A stretch of 64,000 bases of DNA from Enterobacteriaceae bacterium B14 (GTDB lineage Bacteria > Pseudomonadota > Gammaproteobacteria > Enterobacterales > Enterobacteriaceae). The number at the start of each line of letters is the position of its first letter. Positions within the stretch are counted from its first letter, which is position 1. The stretch spans positions 1 to 64,000 of the forward strand of contig DF158888.1 of NCBI GenBank assembly GCA_000307305.1. Direction: 5' to 3'. Shown here in pieces: positions 1 to 9,595 of the stretch. A model generated the notes under the pieces. The model had not been told where the DNA came from. It worked only from the letters and a program-made list of their open reading frames with translations, and did not search any database. A program made the translations under genes and the position numbers.

Positions 1-35
1 AAAAAGCCCTTTGCGAAAGCAGAGGGCTTTTTTGC
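1..35. terminator. Intrinsic terminator, probably bidirectional
   Basis: AAAAAGCCCT (1-10) pairs perfectly with AGGGCTTTTT (23-32), with a 12-nt loop and a T-run continuing to 33. A-run and T-run flank the GC core on both sides, so it could end transcripts from either direction. It probably belongs to the gene left of the window and may also end the mobA-mobB transcript, whose last gene stops at 120. Confidence 0.75.
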
Positions 36-119
36 GTTTGGGTGTTTTGCATTTGGCTATATTGATATCTGCTATTCCTAATTTATAACTTCGTATAAAT
101 TAGATTATTATTCAATAAA

Positions 120-632
120 TTAACGAGTTAGCTGATCCTTTACCCACTGAGTAATAAATACAGCAATCTCGTCAGGATTATTAATATCGAGCAAAGGTAA
201 TTGAGTCTCTATGCGTTCATCACTCGCGATAGCAATAACATGCTCATCGATCACGCCACTGAACGGCTTCCCTACCGAGGAGCGATAGAGAGCAATCTTA
301 GCGATAGGCTCATGCTTAAATCCTTCAACTAACACCAGATCTAGTGTGTTCGTATCCAATCGACTAGCCAGATAATTCAGCTCTAGCTTAGGTTCTTCCG
401 GCGTTTCCGTCATCAATGCCCATCGACGATCACTCGCTACAATCGTTTGGTGTGCACCAGCTTTACGTAATTCGTAGCTATCTTTTCCTGGTGTATCAAC
501 ATCCATATCGTGATGGGTATGTTTAATGAGTGCTACGCGGATATTCTTTTCCAGCAATAGGGGAATAAGCTTTTTTAGCAGCGTTGTTTTGCCTGTCCCG
601 CTATAAGCGGCAATACCGAGTAATGAAATCAT
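120..632 (-). CDS. mobB: Molybdopterin-guanine dinucleotide biosynthesis adaptor MobB
   Basis: GTP-binding accessory protein of the last step of molybdenum cofactor synthesis, where MobA attaches GMP to molybdopterin; MobB binds GTP and assists, and is not essential in E. coli. The P-loop GIAAYSGTGKTTLL lies at residues 6-19 of a 170-residue protein, close to the roughly 175 residues usual for the family. The reading frame extends upstream to 668, but I chose the ATG at 630-632 because it overlaps the mobA stop codon (TGA, 629-631) as ATGA, the usual sign of translational coupling, and because family members begin just before the P-loop. It is the second gene of a mobA-mobB operon. Confidence 0.93.
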   Translation of the reverse strand: MISLLGIAAYSGTGKTTLLKKLIPLLLEKNIRVALIKHTHHDMDVDTPGKDSYELRKAGAHQTIVASDRRWALMTETPEEPKLELNYLASRLDTNTLDLVLVEGFKHEPIAKIALYRSSVGKPFSGVIDEHVIAIASDERIETQLPLLDINNPDEIAVFITQWVKDQLTR

Positions 633-1225
633 TGGTCCCCTCTTACTTCTGATTCCCACATTTGGCACTCTTCCGGTGTATTGAGGTTACGAAAAGCGTT
701 TTTATTTTCGCTAAAATTGACGGACTGCGCCCCCAACAGTTCAAAAAAGAGCATCAACTTTCTTTCTCCTCTAGCGAGGTAATCACGTAACGCTGTCTTA
801 GTGCTTTTATGTATTAATACCAACGTGGGATGTGCTCTTTCTCCATCATGTGCAAAGGCAATATTTTGTCCTTTTCTGTTTAGCCAAAGCTTTTCACCTA
901 AATCAAGAGGGAAAAAAGGGGTATCACAGGGAACACACAAGGCCCATTCTGTATCCATTGCCTCTAACCCAGTCAAAATACCCGCTAAAGGGCCTGGGTA
1001 ATCCTCTATTGAATCGTTGAAGACAGGAAGGCCACTTGATTGATACTCAGGCATATGTCGGTTAGCGCTAATGATAAGCGTGTTGGTTTGAGGAGCAAGG
1101 CGTTCTATAGCATGTTGATAGAGCGCTTTACCTGAAAATGGTATTAGGCCTTTATCCTTTCCTCCCATACGAGATGAGCGTCCGCCAGCGAGGATAATGC
1201 CTGTGAATGGAGGGTGAGATATCAT
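629..1225 (-). CDS. mobA: Molybdenum cofactor guanylyltransferase MobA
   Basis: Transfers GMP from GTP to Mo-molybdopterin, making the guanine dinucleotide cofactor used by DMSO reductase-family enzymes such as nitrate reductases and formate dehydrogenases. The nucleotide-binding signature LAGGRSSRMGGKDKG sits at residues 12-26, followed by a Rossmann-type nucleotidyltransferase fold; PCDTPFFP near residue 98 fits the metal-binding region. Length (198) is normal. First gene of the mobA-mobB pair, divergent from yihD. The cytosolic product implies molybdoenzyme-dependent anaerobic respiration in this organism. Confidence 0.95.
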   Translation of the reverse strand: MISHPPFTGIILAGGRSSRMGGKDKGLIPFSGKALYQHAIERLAPQTNTLIISANRHMPEYQSSGLPVFNDSIEDYPGPLAGILTGLEAMDTEWALCVPCDTPFFPLDLGEKLWLNRKGQNIAFAHDGERAHPTLVLIHKSTKTALRDYLARGERKLMLFFELLGAQSVNFSENKNAFRNLNTPEECQMWESEVRGDQ

Positions 1226-1367
1226 GTTTCACACCTATTTTAAAAAAGATGGTCATTGTAGCTCGTAAATTGTTTAAAACGACGCCGTAAGCAACAAGAA
1301 TCTTTTATTGGAGCATTAAGGCTGATACTTTGTCTCATCTTCAACCCCGATAACAAGGAACTATCAT

Positions 1368-1637
1368 ATGAAATGCCATCGCCTAAACGAACTTATAGAG
1401 TTATTACAGCCAGCTTGGCAGAAAGAGCCAGATCTTAACCTGGTTGAATTTGTACAAAAACTGGCGAAAGAGAGCGGTTATCAAGGGGAGCTAGCTAACC
1501 TAACCGATGACATCCTGATTTATCATCTCAAAATGCGCGACTCTAGCAAAACAGCAGAAATTCCGGGACTGAAAAAAGATTATGAAGATGACTTCAAGAC
1601 AGCTTTGTTAAAGGCTAGAGGCATCATTAAAGATTAA
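1368..1637 (+). CDS. yihD: YihD family protein (DUF1040)
   Basis: An 89-residue, soluble, helical protein recognised as YihD from its N-terminus ([17 protein letters not shown]), its length and its position between mobA and srkA, as in E. coli. Molecular function is unestablished. No signal peptide, membrane segment or catalytic motif is visible. The start ATG at 1368 follows AAGGAA at a good distance. It stands alone, separated from srkA by about 130 bp that hold no gene. Confidence 0.9.
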   Translation: MKCHRLNELIELLQPAWQKEPDLNLVEFVQKLAKESGYQGELANLTDDILIYHLKMRDSSKTAEIPGLKKDYEDDFKTALLKARGIIKD

Positions 1638-1767
1638 AAATAGCGTAAAGGCTAAAGAGTAAAGTTAGGTAATCACACAATTCATTGCGATTTGTATTTG
1701 TTACTATTTATAGTGTTTTTTATATCTTGGATCTATCGATGTTAAATATTGTTATGAAGTATTCTCA

Positions 1768-2754
1768 ATGACGGATGCATCCTTTCATTTTCAAACATTG
1801 ATGCCTGACCTCATCCTTGATGCGATAGAAAGCGTAGGTCTTCGTATTGACTCGGGTTTAACGGAACTTAATAGCTACGAAAACCGCGTGTATCAATTTT
1901 TGGATGAGGATCGCCAACGTTGGGTGGTTAAGTTTTATCGTCCAGAGCGTTGGAGTAGGGCCCAGATATTAGAGGAGCATGAATTCTCCTTTGAGTTAAC
2001 AGCACTAGAGATCCCCGTAGTCGCCCCTTCATTATTCAATGGTGGAAGCCTCCACTCTTATCAAAATTTCATGTTTGCCATATTTCCAAGTATGGGAGGC
2101 CGGCAATATGAAATGGATAATGAAGAGCAGCTTGAATGGGTGGGGCGTTTTCTTGGTCGCATACATCAGGTTGGTTTACAGCGGCCTTTTGTGAAACGGC
2201 CGACAATGGGCCTGAATGAATATCTTTATGAGCCAAGAGAGATACTCTTACAGACAGAATTGCTACCTAGTAGTTTGAGAGCATCCTTTGCTTTAGCTCT
2301 GGATAGCTTGATTAAAACGACACAGGAGTACTGGCGGGACGATTGGCTAACATGCCGTTTGCATGGTGACTGTCATCCTGGAAATATTCTCTGGCGTGAT
2401 GGGCCGATGTTTGTCGACCTCGATGACGCAAGAATGGGGCCAGCAGTACAAGATATGTGGATGTTGCTGCATGGTTCTCGGCGCGACCAGAGTGTACAGC
2501 TCGATATATTATTGGATGCTTATTCTGAGTTTAGTGATTTCAATGCTCAGGAATTATCTTTGATTGAGCCATTGCGCAGTATGCGTATGGTTTACTATTT
2601 GGCTTGGGTGGTTCGCCGTTGGCAGGATTCTGCTTTTCCAAAAAGTTTTCCTTGGATGTTGGAAACAAGCTTTTGGGAGCAGCAGATTTCAGTATTTACA
2701 GAGCAGGTGAAGTTGTTACGGGCACCTCCCTTGCAACTAACACCAATGTATTAA
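1768..2754 (+). CDS. srkA: Stress response kinase A (SrkA/RdoA)
   Basis: Ser/Thr protein kinase with an aminoglycoside-phosphotransferase fold, reported in E. coli to protect against envelope and oxidative stress and to be part of the Cpx response. The catalytic loop HGDCHPGN is at residues 199-206 (catalytic Asp201) and the metal-binding DLDD at 218-221 region follows. The 328-residue length equals E. coli SrkA, and the C-terminus PPLQLTPMY is the family hallmark. dsbA begins 27 bp downstream on the same strand, the conserved srkA-dsbA arrangement in which dsbA can be read from the kinase promoter. The SD before the ATG at 1768 is weak. Confidence 0.95.
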   Translation: MTDASFHFQTLMPDLILDAIESVGLRIDSGLTELNSYENRVYQFLDEDRQRWVVKFYRPERWSRAQILEEHEFSFELTALEIPVVAPSLFNGGSLHSYQNFMFAIFPSMGGRQYEMDNEEQLEWVGRFLGRIHQVGLQRPFVKRPTMGLNEYLYEPREILLQTELLPSSLRASFALALDSLIKTTQEYWRDDWLTCRLHGDCHPGNILWRDGPMFVDLDDARMGPAVQDMWMLLHGSRRDQSVQLDILLDAYSEFSDFNAQELSLIEPLRSMRMVYYLAWVVRRWQDSAFPKSFPWMLETSFWEQQISVFTEQVKLLRAPPLQLTPMY

Positions 2755-2781
2755 GTTAATGAAAATGGAGTATTTTGGATT

Positions 2782-3405
2782 ATGAGTAAAATCTGGCTGG
2801 CATTAGTGGGTGCTGTGATGGCTTTTTCTGCATCTGCTGCACAATATTCTGAAGGTTCACAGTATGTGAAATTGGATCGTCCATCGGCTGATCAACCTCA
2901 GGTTTTAGAGTTTTTCTCTTTTTATTGCCCACACTGTTATCAGTTCGAAAATGTTTATCGTGTTTCAGATGCGATAAAAACAGGTTTACCGGAAGGCGTT
3001 AAAGTGACTAAGTATCACGTTGATTTCTTAGGTCCTTTAGGGAAAGATCTTTCTAAAGCTTGGGCGATTGCTGTTTCTTTAGGGGTGCAGGATAAAGTGG
3101 CTCCGCTGATTTTTGACGGTATTCAAAAGTCACAAACCATTAATTCGGTAGCTGATATTCGCAATGTCTTTATTAAAGCGGGTGTGAAAGCTGAAGAATA
3201 TGATGATGCGATGAATAGCTTTACGGTTAACGCGCTAGTCACTAAGCAGACTAAAGCCGCAGAAGAGTTGCAGCTGAGAGGTGTTCCAGCTGTATTCGTT
3301 AATGGTAAGTATATGGTTAAGAATGACGGGTTAGATATTGAGTCGGCTGATCAATACGGTCTAGAGTTCTCTAAAGTTGTAAACCATCTTCTTGCATTAA
3401 AGTAA
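2782..3405 (+). CDS. dsbA: Periplasmic thiol:disulfide oxidase DsbA
   Basis: Introduces disulfide bonds into proteins arriving in the periplasm and is reoxidised by DsbB. A Sec signal peptide covers residues 1-19 (SASA before AQY), giving a mature protein whose CPHC active site (C49-C52 of the precursor) corresponds to Cys30-Cys33 of mature E. coli DsbA. The cis-proline motif GVPAVF lies around residue 169. Length 207. The SD TGGAG precedes the ATG. Transcription ends at the hairpin at 3421-3450. All functional residues are present. Confidence 0.97.
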   Translation: MSKIWLALVGAVMAFSASAAQYSEGSQYVKLDRPSADQPQVLEFFSFYCPHCYQFENVYRVSDAIKTGLPEGVKVTKYHVDFLGPLGKDLSKAWAIAVSLGVQDKVAPLIFDGIQKSQTINSVADIRNVFIKAGVKAEEYDDAMNSFTVNALVTKQTKAAEELQLRGVPAVFVNGKYMVKNDGLDIESADQYGLEFSKVVNHLLALK

Positions 3406-3420
3406 TTTGATATAAATCTA

Positions 3421-3450
3421 TAAGTGAGCCGGTTTAAACTGGCTCACTTA
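3421..3450. terminator. Terminator between convergent dsbA and yihG
   Basis: TAAGTGAGCC (3421-3430) pairs with GGCTCACTTA (3441-3450), and part of the ten-base loop can extend the stem. It lies in the 49-bp gap between the two convergent stop codons. The T-run is poor, so efficiency is uncertain; a shared terminator is the likely role. Confidence 0.55.
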
Positions 3451-3454
3451 TCTT

Positions 3455-4354
3455 CTAGCGGGTGAATTGCTTTTTTAGATTTTCAAGTAAGTTATCTTTT
3501 TTCGCCCAAAGCTCATTTAACCAAAGTTGAAACTGTCGTTTATAAACTTTATCCCCGAAATAATCCCCTCGAATATTCTCTGTTACTGAGATGGTTTCTA
3601 CTCTTACGACAATACGCTTCATTCTGCCTCTGAGTAGGTCAAGGAAAGTGTGTGAACTATTATCTGGATAAAAAATCGTCACATTTAGAATATGGTCAAA
3701 CTGTGAACCTAATGCGTTAAGTGTAAATGCGATACCTGCTGCTTTCGGTGGTAATAGGTTACGATAGGCCGAATGGTTAGTTATTTTTTTCTCTTCGGTA
3801 AACCGAGTCCCCTCAACAAAATTAACGATAGTCGTTGGGCGTAACCGAAACTTCTCGCAAGAACGACGAGTAGTCTCGATATCTTTTCCTCTTAACTCTG
3901 GGTGTTTTAATAAGAATTTTTTGGAGTAGCGTTTCATAAATGGCATATCTAGAGCCCAACAGGCGATGCCAACAAAAGGTACCCACGCTAATTGTTGTTT
4001 AAGAAAATATTTGTTCATCGGGATACGATGCCGAAATAGCACGCATAACACGATGATGTCACACCAGCTTTTATGATTACTGATTAACAAATACCAACTT
4101 TTTTTATCAAGCTGATCAATTCCTTCTACCTTCCAATCAAGTTGTGGATTTAATGCTGTGACAAGCATCATTGATTGGCACCATCCTTTCATCATGGCAT
4201 CTGCAAATGCAGATATTTGATGCCACACAGGTTTGAATGGAAATAACAGCTTGATGATCCCGGCTAAAAATATTGGGATAGACCAAAATATCGTAGCTAT
4301 CACCGCAAGTGTTGGGATAACAAGAAGGGTAAGTAATGAAAGTAATTTAGACAT
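3455..4354 (-). CDS. yihG: Probable 1-acyl-glycerol-3-phosphate acyltransferase YihG (PlsC family)
   Basis: Inner-membrane acyltransferase of the PlsC/LPLAT superfamily; E. coli YihG is reported to act as a minor lysophosphatidic acid acyltransferase that affects phospholipid acyl composition. Motif I is NHKSWCD (residues 93-99, the HX4D catalytic pair His94/Asp99) and motif III is FVEGTRFT near 179-186. A hydrophobic N-terminus (about residues 6-38) should anchor it. 299 residues, slightly shorter than E. coli. It occupies the same place as in E. coli, between dsbA and polA. Substrate preference cannot be read from the sequence. Confidence 0.88.
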   Translation of the reverse strand: MSKLLSLLTLLVIPTLAVIATIFWSIPIFLAGIIKLLFPFKPVWHQISAFADAMMKGWCQSMMLVTALNPQLDWKVEGIDQLDKKSWYLLISNHKSWCDIIVLCVLFRHRIPMNKYFLKQQLAWVPFVGIACWALDMPFMKRYSKKFLLKHPELRGKDIETTRRSCEKFRLRPTTIVNFVEGTRFTEEKKITNHSAYRNLLPPKAAGIAFTLNALGSQFDHILNVTIFYPDNSSHTFLDLLRGRMKRIVVRVETISVTENIRGDYFGDKVYKRQFQLWLNELWAKKDNLLENLKKQFTR

Positions 4355-4514
4355 CAGGCCTTAGTGTTAAAAAAACGAATCGTTAGAATAGGTATAAGAG
4401 GGGAATTCTACCAGAAAGGATGGAGACTAAGGAGATATGGAAATATATTGGCGAATATAATGGGTTCAACGTCATTGTGTATATTTTGATGCGTTAAAGT
4501 TTAAATAAAATAGA

Positions 4515-4523
4515 TATCCACAG
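4515..4523 (+). promoter_or_regulatory. DnaA-box-like nonamer upstream of polA
   Basis: ATATCCACA differs by one base from the canonical DnaA box TTATCCACA. It lies about 265 bp before the polA start. Alone it is weak evidence, since nonamers with one mismatch arise by chance. Confidence 0.3.
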
Positions 4524-4652
4524 AGCCATATTCTGGATGTAACTTATTAGTCATTTTCAATAAATAATAATGACATGATTTTTATTGATTAATTATTCAT
4601 TCTTATATGATTTTAAGATGTTTCTCAAAGTGACACTATTTTGTACACAAAG

Positions 4653-4661
4653 TTATGCACA
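4653..4661 (+). promoter_or_regulatory. DnaA box (TTATNCACA) upstream of polA
   Basis: TTATGCACA fits the consensus TTATNCACA exactly and sits about 125 bp before the polA ATG, in a range where it could affect the promoter. From memory, DnaA has been reported to stimulate polA expression in E. coli, which makes this more than a chance match, but binding here is inferred. Confidence 0.45.
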
Positions 4662-4784
4662 GGATTATTCTTAGAAATGAAAGGGAATAACAACAAAAAC
4701 TCGGCAGGCTAGCGACTAAACGTCGTCACATTACGTCAGCTATGGCATTCTAATCCCTATGACCTATCATAATAAAGAGTTGAT

Positions 4785-7568
4785 ATGACCAAGATTGCTG
4801 AAAATCCGTTTATTCTCGTAGATGGCTCCTCCTACCTGTATCGCGCCTATCATGCATTCCCTCCATTAACTAACTCTGCGGGTGAGCCTACAGGGGCAAT
4901 GTATGGCGTACTCAATATGCTGCGCAGCCTCGTGTTGCAGTTTAACCCAAGCCATGTTGTCGTCGTATTTGATGCTAAGGGTAAGACGTTTCGCGATGAG
5001 TTATTCGCTGAATACAAATCTCATCGTCCCCCGATGCCGGATGATTTACGCCTGCAAATCGAGCCTCTCCATGAGATGGTTAAAGCGATGGGGTTGCCGT
5101 TGCTAATGGTTTCTGGTGTAGAGGCTGATGATGTTATAGGTACTCTTGCTTTGGCCGCTGAAAAATCAGGCCGGTCGGTTTTGATCAGTACGGGCGATAA
5201 AGATATGGCTCAGTTGGTCACACCGAATATCACGTTAATTAATACGATGAATAATAGCGTGTTAGGGCCGGAAGAAGTCTGCGAAAAGTATGGTATACCG
5301 CCAGAACTGATTATCGACTTCCTCGCGCTGATGGGGGACTCTTCAGATAATATTCCTGGCGTTCCAGGCGTTGGTGAGAAAACGGCTCAGGCCTTATTAC
5401 AAGGGCTAGGTGGGTTAGACGCGATTTATAGCAATCTGGATAAAGTCGCAACGCTGACATTCCGTGGTGCAAAGACGATGTCTGCCAAGTTAGAGCAGAA
5501 TAAAGAGGTTGCTTACCTCTCTTACCAACTAGCAACGATAAAAACAGATGTTGAGCTGGAAGTCACTGATGGCGACCTCGTCAAAACAGAGCCTGATGCC
5601 GATGCTTTACATGCTCTATTCAAGCGCTATGAATTCAAACGTTGGATAGTCGATATCGAATCAGGCCAGTGGATGGATGGTAAAAAGTCGGTAGCTCCGG
5701 TAAAGAGCAATGCCGAGACCGTTGTTGAGGAGAAGCAGCCAGTTAATGCCGTTCTTTCTCGCGATGAATATGAAACCATTCTTGATGAAGAGACGTTCGA
5801 TAAGTGGTTAGCACAGCTAGAAAAAGCAACTTTATTTGCTTTTGATACAGAAACCGATGGTTTGGACACACTGAGTGCTAATTTGATCGGATTGTCATTT
5901 GCCATTGAGCCGGGTAAAGCGGCCTATCTTCCTGTTGCCCATGATTACCTTGATGCGCCACCACAGCTGGATAGAAACTCGGTATTAGCTAAATTAAAAC
6001 CGCTCTTAGAAGATGAAAAGCGTTTAAAAGTCGGGCAAAACTTGAAGTTCGATCAGGGCATTATGGCTCGTTATGATATTACGCTACGCGGAATTGCATT
6101 CGATACCATGCTGGAATCCTATGTTCTGGATAGCGTTGCTGGGCGTCATGATATGGATAGCCTTTCTGAGCGCTATTTGAATCATAAAACGATTCCTTTT
6201 GAGGAAATTGCAGGCAAGGGAAAAAACCAGCTTACTTTTAATCAGATCGCGATGGAAGAAGCCGCCCCTTATGCGGCGGAAGATGCCGATGTGACTCTGC
6301 AACTTCACCATGCCATCTGGTCGCAGCTTAAAGAGTTAGAGGGGCCGAAAAATATTTTTGAGAATATCGAAATACCTCTGCTTTCCGTGCTATCACGGAT
6401 TGAACGAACAGGGGTATTGATCGATCAACAAATCCTGGTTGATCACTCCAAAGAGCTGGCTATTAGGCTGGTTGAGTTAGAAAAGCAGGCTTATGAGCTA
6501 GCGGGTGAAGAGTTCAACCTTTCATCACCGAAGCAGCTACAAGTCATTTTCTATGAAAAGCTCAAGCTTCCTATCTTGAAAAAGACGCCAGGTGGCGCGC
6601 CATCGACTAACGAAGAGGTTTTGTCTGAGTTGGCGCTCGATTACCCTCTCCCTAAAGTTATTCTTGAATACAGAGGGCTGGCAAAACTCAAAACGACGTA
6701 TACCGATAAACTCCCACAGATGGTGAATCCTAACTCTGGACGGGTGCATACCTCTTATCATCAGGCGGTAACTGCGACAGGGCGTTTATCTTCTAGCGAT
6801 CCAAATCTGCAAAATATTCCTGTCAGAAATGAGGAAGGGCGTCGTATTCGTCAGGCATTCATTGCACCGAAAGGATATAAGATTGTCGCGGCGGATTATT
6901 CTCAAATAGAATTAAGAATTATGGCGCATTTATCGAAAGATGAAGGGCTATTAAATGCCTTTGCTGCTGGCAAAGATATTCACCGTGCTACCGCGGCAGA
7001 AGTGTTTGGTTTGTCTCTGGATAACGTCACCACCGAGCAGCGCCGTAGTGCAAAAGCCATTAACTTCGGTTTGATCTATGGTATGAGTGCGTTTGGTTTA
7101 GCTCGCCAATTGGGCATTCCAAGAGGAGAAGCTCAGCGCTATATGGATCTCTATTTTGAGCGCTATCCTGGCGTATTAGAGTATATGGAGAGCACTCGTC
7201 AGCAAGCGAACGAACAAGGTTACGTTACAACATTGGATGGGCGCAGGCTCTATCTGCCAGAAATTCACTCCCGTAACGCCATGCGACGCAAAGGTGCAGA
7301 GCGTGCGGCGATCAATGCCCCGATGCAGGGGACGGCAGCAGATATTATTAAGCGTGCCATGATCGATGTGGATGCTTGGTTACAGCAGGATAAGCCTCTT
7401 GTCCGTGTGATTATGCAGGTTCACGATGAACTGGTGTTTGAGGTTCATGAATCTATATTAGACAGTGCCTGCGAGAAAATTCGCTCACTGATGGAAAGCA
7501 CATTTAAGCTCGATGTCCCTCTTCAGGTAGATGTTGGGACTGGGAATAACTGGGATGAAGCACACTGA
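4785..7568 (+). CDS. polA: DNA polymerase I
   Basis: Repair and Okazaki-fragment-processing polymerase with three activities. Domain order: 5'-3' flap nuclease (about 1-300), 3'-5' proofreading exonuclease (DTETDG with Asp354 and Glu356), and the Klenow polymerase domain with motif A DYSQIELR, motif [15 protein letters not shown] and motif C VHDEL near the C-terminus. All catalytic acids are present. 927 residues, essentially the E. coli length. ATG at 4785 with a modest SD (AAAGAG). The Spot 42 gene lies directly downstream, as in E. coli. Confidence 0.98.
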   Translation: MTKIAENPFILVDGSSYLYRAYHAFPPLTNSAGEPTGAMYGVLNMLRSLVLQFNPSHVVVVFDAKGKTFRDELFAEYKSHRPPMPDDLRLQIEPLHEMVKAMGLPLLMVSGVEADDVIGTLALAAEKSGRSVLISTGDKDMAQLVTPNITLINTMNNSVLGPEEVCEKYGIPPELIIDFLALMGDSSDNIPGVPGVGEKTAQALLQGLGGLDAIYSNLDKVATLTFRGAKTMSAKLEQNKEVAYLSYQLATIKTDVELEVTDGDLVKTEPDADALHALFKRYEFKRWIVDIESGQWMDGKKSVAPVKSNAETVVEEKQPVNAVLSRDEYETILDEETFDKWLAQLEKATLFAFDTETDGLDTLSANLIGLSFAIEPGKAAYLPVAHDYLDAPPQLDRNSVLAKLKPLLEDEKRLKVGQNLKFDQGIMARYDITLRGIAFDTMLESYVLDSVAGRHDMDSLSERYLNHKTIPFEEIAGKGKNQLTFNQIAMEEAAPYAAEDADVTLQLHHAIWSQLKELEGPKNIFENIEIPLLSVLSRIERTGVLIDQQILVDHSKELAIRLVELEKQAYELAGEEFNLSSPKQLQVIFYEKLKLPILKKTPGGAPSTNEEVLSELALDYPLPKVILEYRGLAKLKTTYTDKLPQMVNPNSGRVHTSYHQAVTATGRLSSSDPNLQNIPVRNEEGRRIRQAFIAPKGYKIVAADYSQIELRIMAHLSKDEGLLNAFAAGKDIHRATAAEVFGLSLDNVTTEQRRSAKAINFGLIYGMSAFGLARQLGIPRGEAQRYMDLYFERYPGVLEYMESTRQQANEQGYVTTLDGRRLYLPEIHSRNAMRRKGAERAAINAPMQGTAADIIKRAMIDVDAWLQQDKPLVRVIMQVHDELVFEVHESILDSACEKIRSLMESTFKLDVPLQVDVGTGNNWDEAH

Positions 7569-7703
7569 TGGCTCCACGATATGCTTAATTTTTCTTTGTA
7601 ATTAAATAACACAATTAGCATGGGTTTTGTTTGAATTGAGCTTAATTTCGCCTTTTTTTGAAATTAAATTACAAAACTTCTTTTCTAATGAAAATAAATG
7701 CGG

Positions 7704-7709
7704 TAAAGT
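7704..7709 (+). promoter_or_regulatory. Promoter -10 element of Spot 42 RNA
   Basis: TAAAGT ends 7 bases before the expected RNA start at 7717. The -35 region (around 7681-7686, TTTTCT) is poor. In E. coli this promoter is repressed by cAMP-CRP; I did not find a clear TGTGA-N6-TCACA site here. Confidence 0.5.
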
Positions 7710-7716
7710 TTCTGAC

Positions 7717-7822
7717 GTAGGGTACAGAGGTAAGATGTTCTATCTTTCAGACCTTTTACTTCACGTAATCGGATTTAGCTGAATTTTAGCTGCCCCAGTC
7801 GTTATGACTGGGGCATTTTTTT
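7717..7822 (+). ncRNA. spf: Spot 42 small RNA
   Basis: Hfq-dependent small RNA that, when glucose is plentiful, represses catabolic genes such as galK together with CRP. The first about 60 bases (GTAGGGTACAGAGG onward) match the E. coli RNA almost base for base as I remember it, including the unpaired regions used for target pairing. The 3' end is a strong terminator, CCCCAGTCgttatGACTGGGG followed by seven T. About 106 nt, downstream of polA and facing engB, the conserved position. Confidence 0.95.
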
Positions 7823-8009
7823 GTCTGCTATTTGCCTAATTTCAATTCTTAACGTCACTTTTCCATCACTTTTAAGGTTTTCCAAAAAGCGATAATTGTT
7901 CTTTTATTTCACAGACGAGTGGGTTTTTACTAAAAAATGAGGAAGTCGTGCGGTATAGGACGTGAGGTATGGGCAGCGGGCACCGCCCATAATCGTAAAT
8001 AAGCGTGCG

Positions 8010-8657
8010 TTACTCTTCAGGGCCTTCTTCATCTTCGACCACTTCTGGTGGAATTTCATTAAACCAGAAATCCAACTTCTGCCGTAATGTGTCAACACCA
8101 AACTTTTTCAGAGAAGAAAACGCTTCGACTTGCACATCACCTTGGAAAGGTAAAACCGCTTCTCTCACCATATTCAGCTGTGCCTTACGTGCCCCAGAAG
8201 CCAGTTTGTCTGCTTTGGTTAATAAAATCAGCACAGGAAGTTCTACATCAACCGCCCACTGCACCATCTGCTGGTCGAGATCTTTTAGCGGATGACGGAT
8301 ATCCATTAATACCACCAGCCCTTTTAGGCTGTTGCGCATTTGCAGATATTCACCTAATGCCTTCTGCCATTTAATCTTCATTTCTTCCGGCACTTGGGCG
8401 TAACCATAGCCGGGAAGATCGACCAAACGAATCCCATCAACAACTTCAAACAAGTTAATCAACTGTGTACGCCCTGGCGTTTTACTGGTTCTTGCGAGGC
8501 TTTTTTGATTAGTTAACGTATTTAAAGCACTGGATTTTCCAGCATTTGAGCGGCCAGCAAAGGCAACTTCAATACCTGAGTCGACAGGCAAATGGCGAAT
8601 GTCTGGTGCGCTAGTGACGAAGTGTGCCACATGATAGTTATATGTTTTCTTGTCCAA
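8010..8657 (-). CDS. engB: Ribosome biogenesis GTPase EngB (YihA/YsxC)
   Basis: Essential TrmE-Era-EngA-EngB-type GTPase needed for large ribosomal subunit assembly and normal cell division. G1 GRSNAGKS at residues 35-42, the TPGRTQ switch region near 60, G3 DLPG at 80-83 and G4 TKAD at 147-150. The best alignment with E. coli places the start at the TTG codon 8655-8657, since no ATG exists before residue 93. The acidic tail (VEDEEGPEE) is typical. It converges with spf across about 190 bp that hold no recognisable gene. Confidence 0.95.
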   Translation of the reverse strand: MDKKTYNYHVAHFVTSAPDIRHLPVDSGIEVAFAGRSNAGKSSALNTLTNQKSLARTSKTPGRTQLINLFEVVDGIRLVDLPGYGYAQVPEEMKIKWQKALGEYLQMRNSLKGLVVLMDIRHPLKDLDQQMVQWAVDVELPVLILLTKADKLASGARKAQLNMVREAVLPFQGDVQVEAFSSLKKFGVDTLRQKLDFWFNEIPPEVVEDEEGPEE

Positions 8658-8826
8658 CTTTTTCGTCTCTAAGATAGGGGGTTATATGGGGGAGTATAAC
8701 TGTTATGGGGTGAGAAAAGCGTGTTAATCCACATATCATCCCCATCTTTCACTTCGCAGATTATGCTGCTTTTCTATGGATAAGGCAGTCACATAGCTCA
8801 TATCTACTAAAATGCCACATTATTCT

Positions 8827-8844
8827 TGTGAGACATTTGCCATA
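8827..8844 (+). promoter_or_regulatory. Candidate UvrY/SirA site upstream of csrC
   Basis: TGTGAGACATTTGCCATA shares its left half, TGTGAGA, with the 18-bp palindrome bound by UvrY upstream of csrB/csrC (TGTGAGAGATCTCTTACA, from memory); the right half is degenerate. It lies about 165 bp before the predicted RNA start, near where UvrY sites are found. Inference only. Confidence 0.25.
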
Positions 8845-8958
8845 GATTATGGTGGTTATATCTCTTTATTTTGGCATGTATTTTATTTAATTTTTTATAA
8901 ATCAATGTATTACTTGATTGATGGTTTTGTGAGCTGTTTCCTATGGCTTTGTAGGCCC

Positions 8959-8986
8959 TTGTGAGTGTGGGGAATTACGGTAAAGT
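8959..8986 (+). promoter_or_regulatory. Sigma-70 promoter of csrC
   Basis: TTGTGA (-35, 8959-8964) and TAAAGT (-10, 8981-8986) with 16-bp spacing. A start near 8993 places the first GGA motif about ten bases into the RNA. Confidence 0.6.
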
Positions 8987-8992
8987 ACATCT

Positions 8993-9424
8993 CAACGCAA
9001 AGGACATGCGGAACATATTACCAAGGTAGGTAATACACTCAAGGAACGCAGGATGCGGAGAGTGAAAGGAAAATGCGAAGGAAAGCATAGTCAAGGAAAG
9101 TAGTGTTAAGGAATGACAGCCAAAAGGAATTATTGGTGCACAATTCTAGCAAGGTGGCTGGAAAATAAGGAATGTTGATATTCTCCAAGGTTAGGAGATT
9201 GCCGGATTGGCACTGTTCAGGATGAACAGGAAGCGCAAGGATGGTTGCAGGGATGACCAAACGTCTCCAGGAGGAGAAGAACAATAATTGCAACAGGGAT
9301 GACCTTAATTTAAAGGGATAAACCGGGATGTTGTAAGCACTCAGGGATGGTGTAAAAGAATCTTCTTCTTCATCAGAAGGCTAAAAAGTTTGAAACGACA
9401 GGCAAATCACCTGTCGTTTTTTTT
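8993..9424 (+). ncRNA. csrC: CsrC-type CsrA-sequestering RNA, unusually long
   Basis: No protein is encoded between engB and yihI, exactly where E. coli has csrC. The sense strand instead carries about 24 GGA motifs in 430 nt, the hallmark of RNAs that titrate the regulator CsrA. Several GGA triplets sit in hairpin loops: CGC-AGGAT-GCG at 9047-9057, CTGTTC-AGGAT-GAACAG at 9213-9229, GCAA-GGATGG-TTGC at 9235-9248, and an AGGAGG-containing loop near 9265. The RNA ends at a strong terminator, AAACGACAGG (9393-9402) pairing with CCTGTCGTTT (9410-9419), followed by T8. E. coli CsrC is about 245 nt, so this is nearly twice as long, closer to CsrB/RsmB in size. The 5' end is inferred from the promoter; a start further downstream would shorten it. 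Confidence 0.85.
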
Positions 9425-9595
9425 GATCTTTTTTCAGCGAGCACCATTTTTAAGCTGATTTCAGTTAATACGGATTTCAGTTAATATAGTCAGATCGGTT
9501 GATACGGGCTATCTCACCGCTTTTTTCTTTGTCGGCTTCCAGCTAGATCCCGACGCAACGCTACACTGAACCTACCTATCCAAGAGCAGCAGATC

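Larger units (their letters stand above)
4355..4784. other. 430-bp gene-free interval upstream of polA
   Basis: No convincing reading frame. It is AT-rich and must contain the promoters of the divergent yihG and polA. Two DnaA-box-like nonamers lie inside it and are listed separately. No repeat element was seen. Confidence 0.6.

Noticed and set aside
7569-7703. CRP site ahead of Spot 42 RNA
   Set aside because: Expected from E. coli, but no sequence close to TGTGA-N6-TCACA was found; regulation cannot be claimed from sequence.
9039-9293. 84-codon minus-strand frame between engB and yihI
   Set aside because: It is the antisense of the GGA-rich CsrC RNA; the repeated TCC reading explains the open frame. 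No SD.
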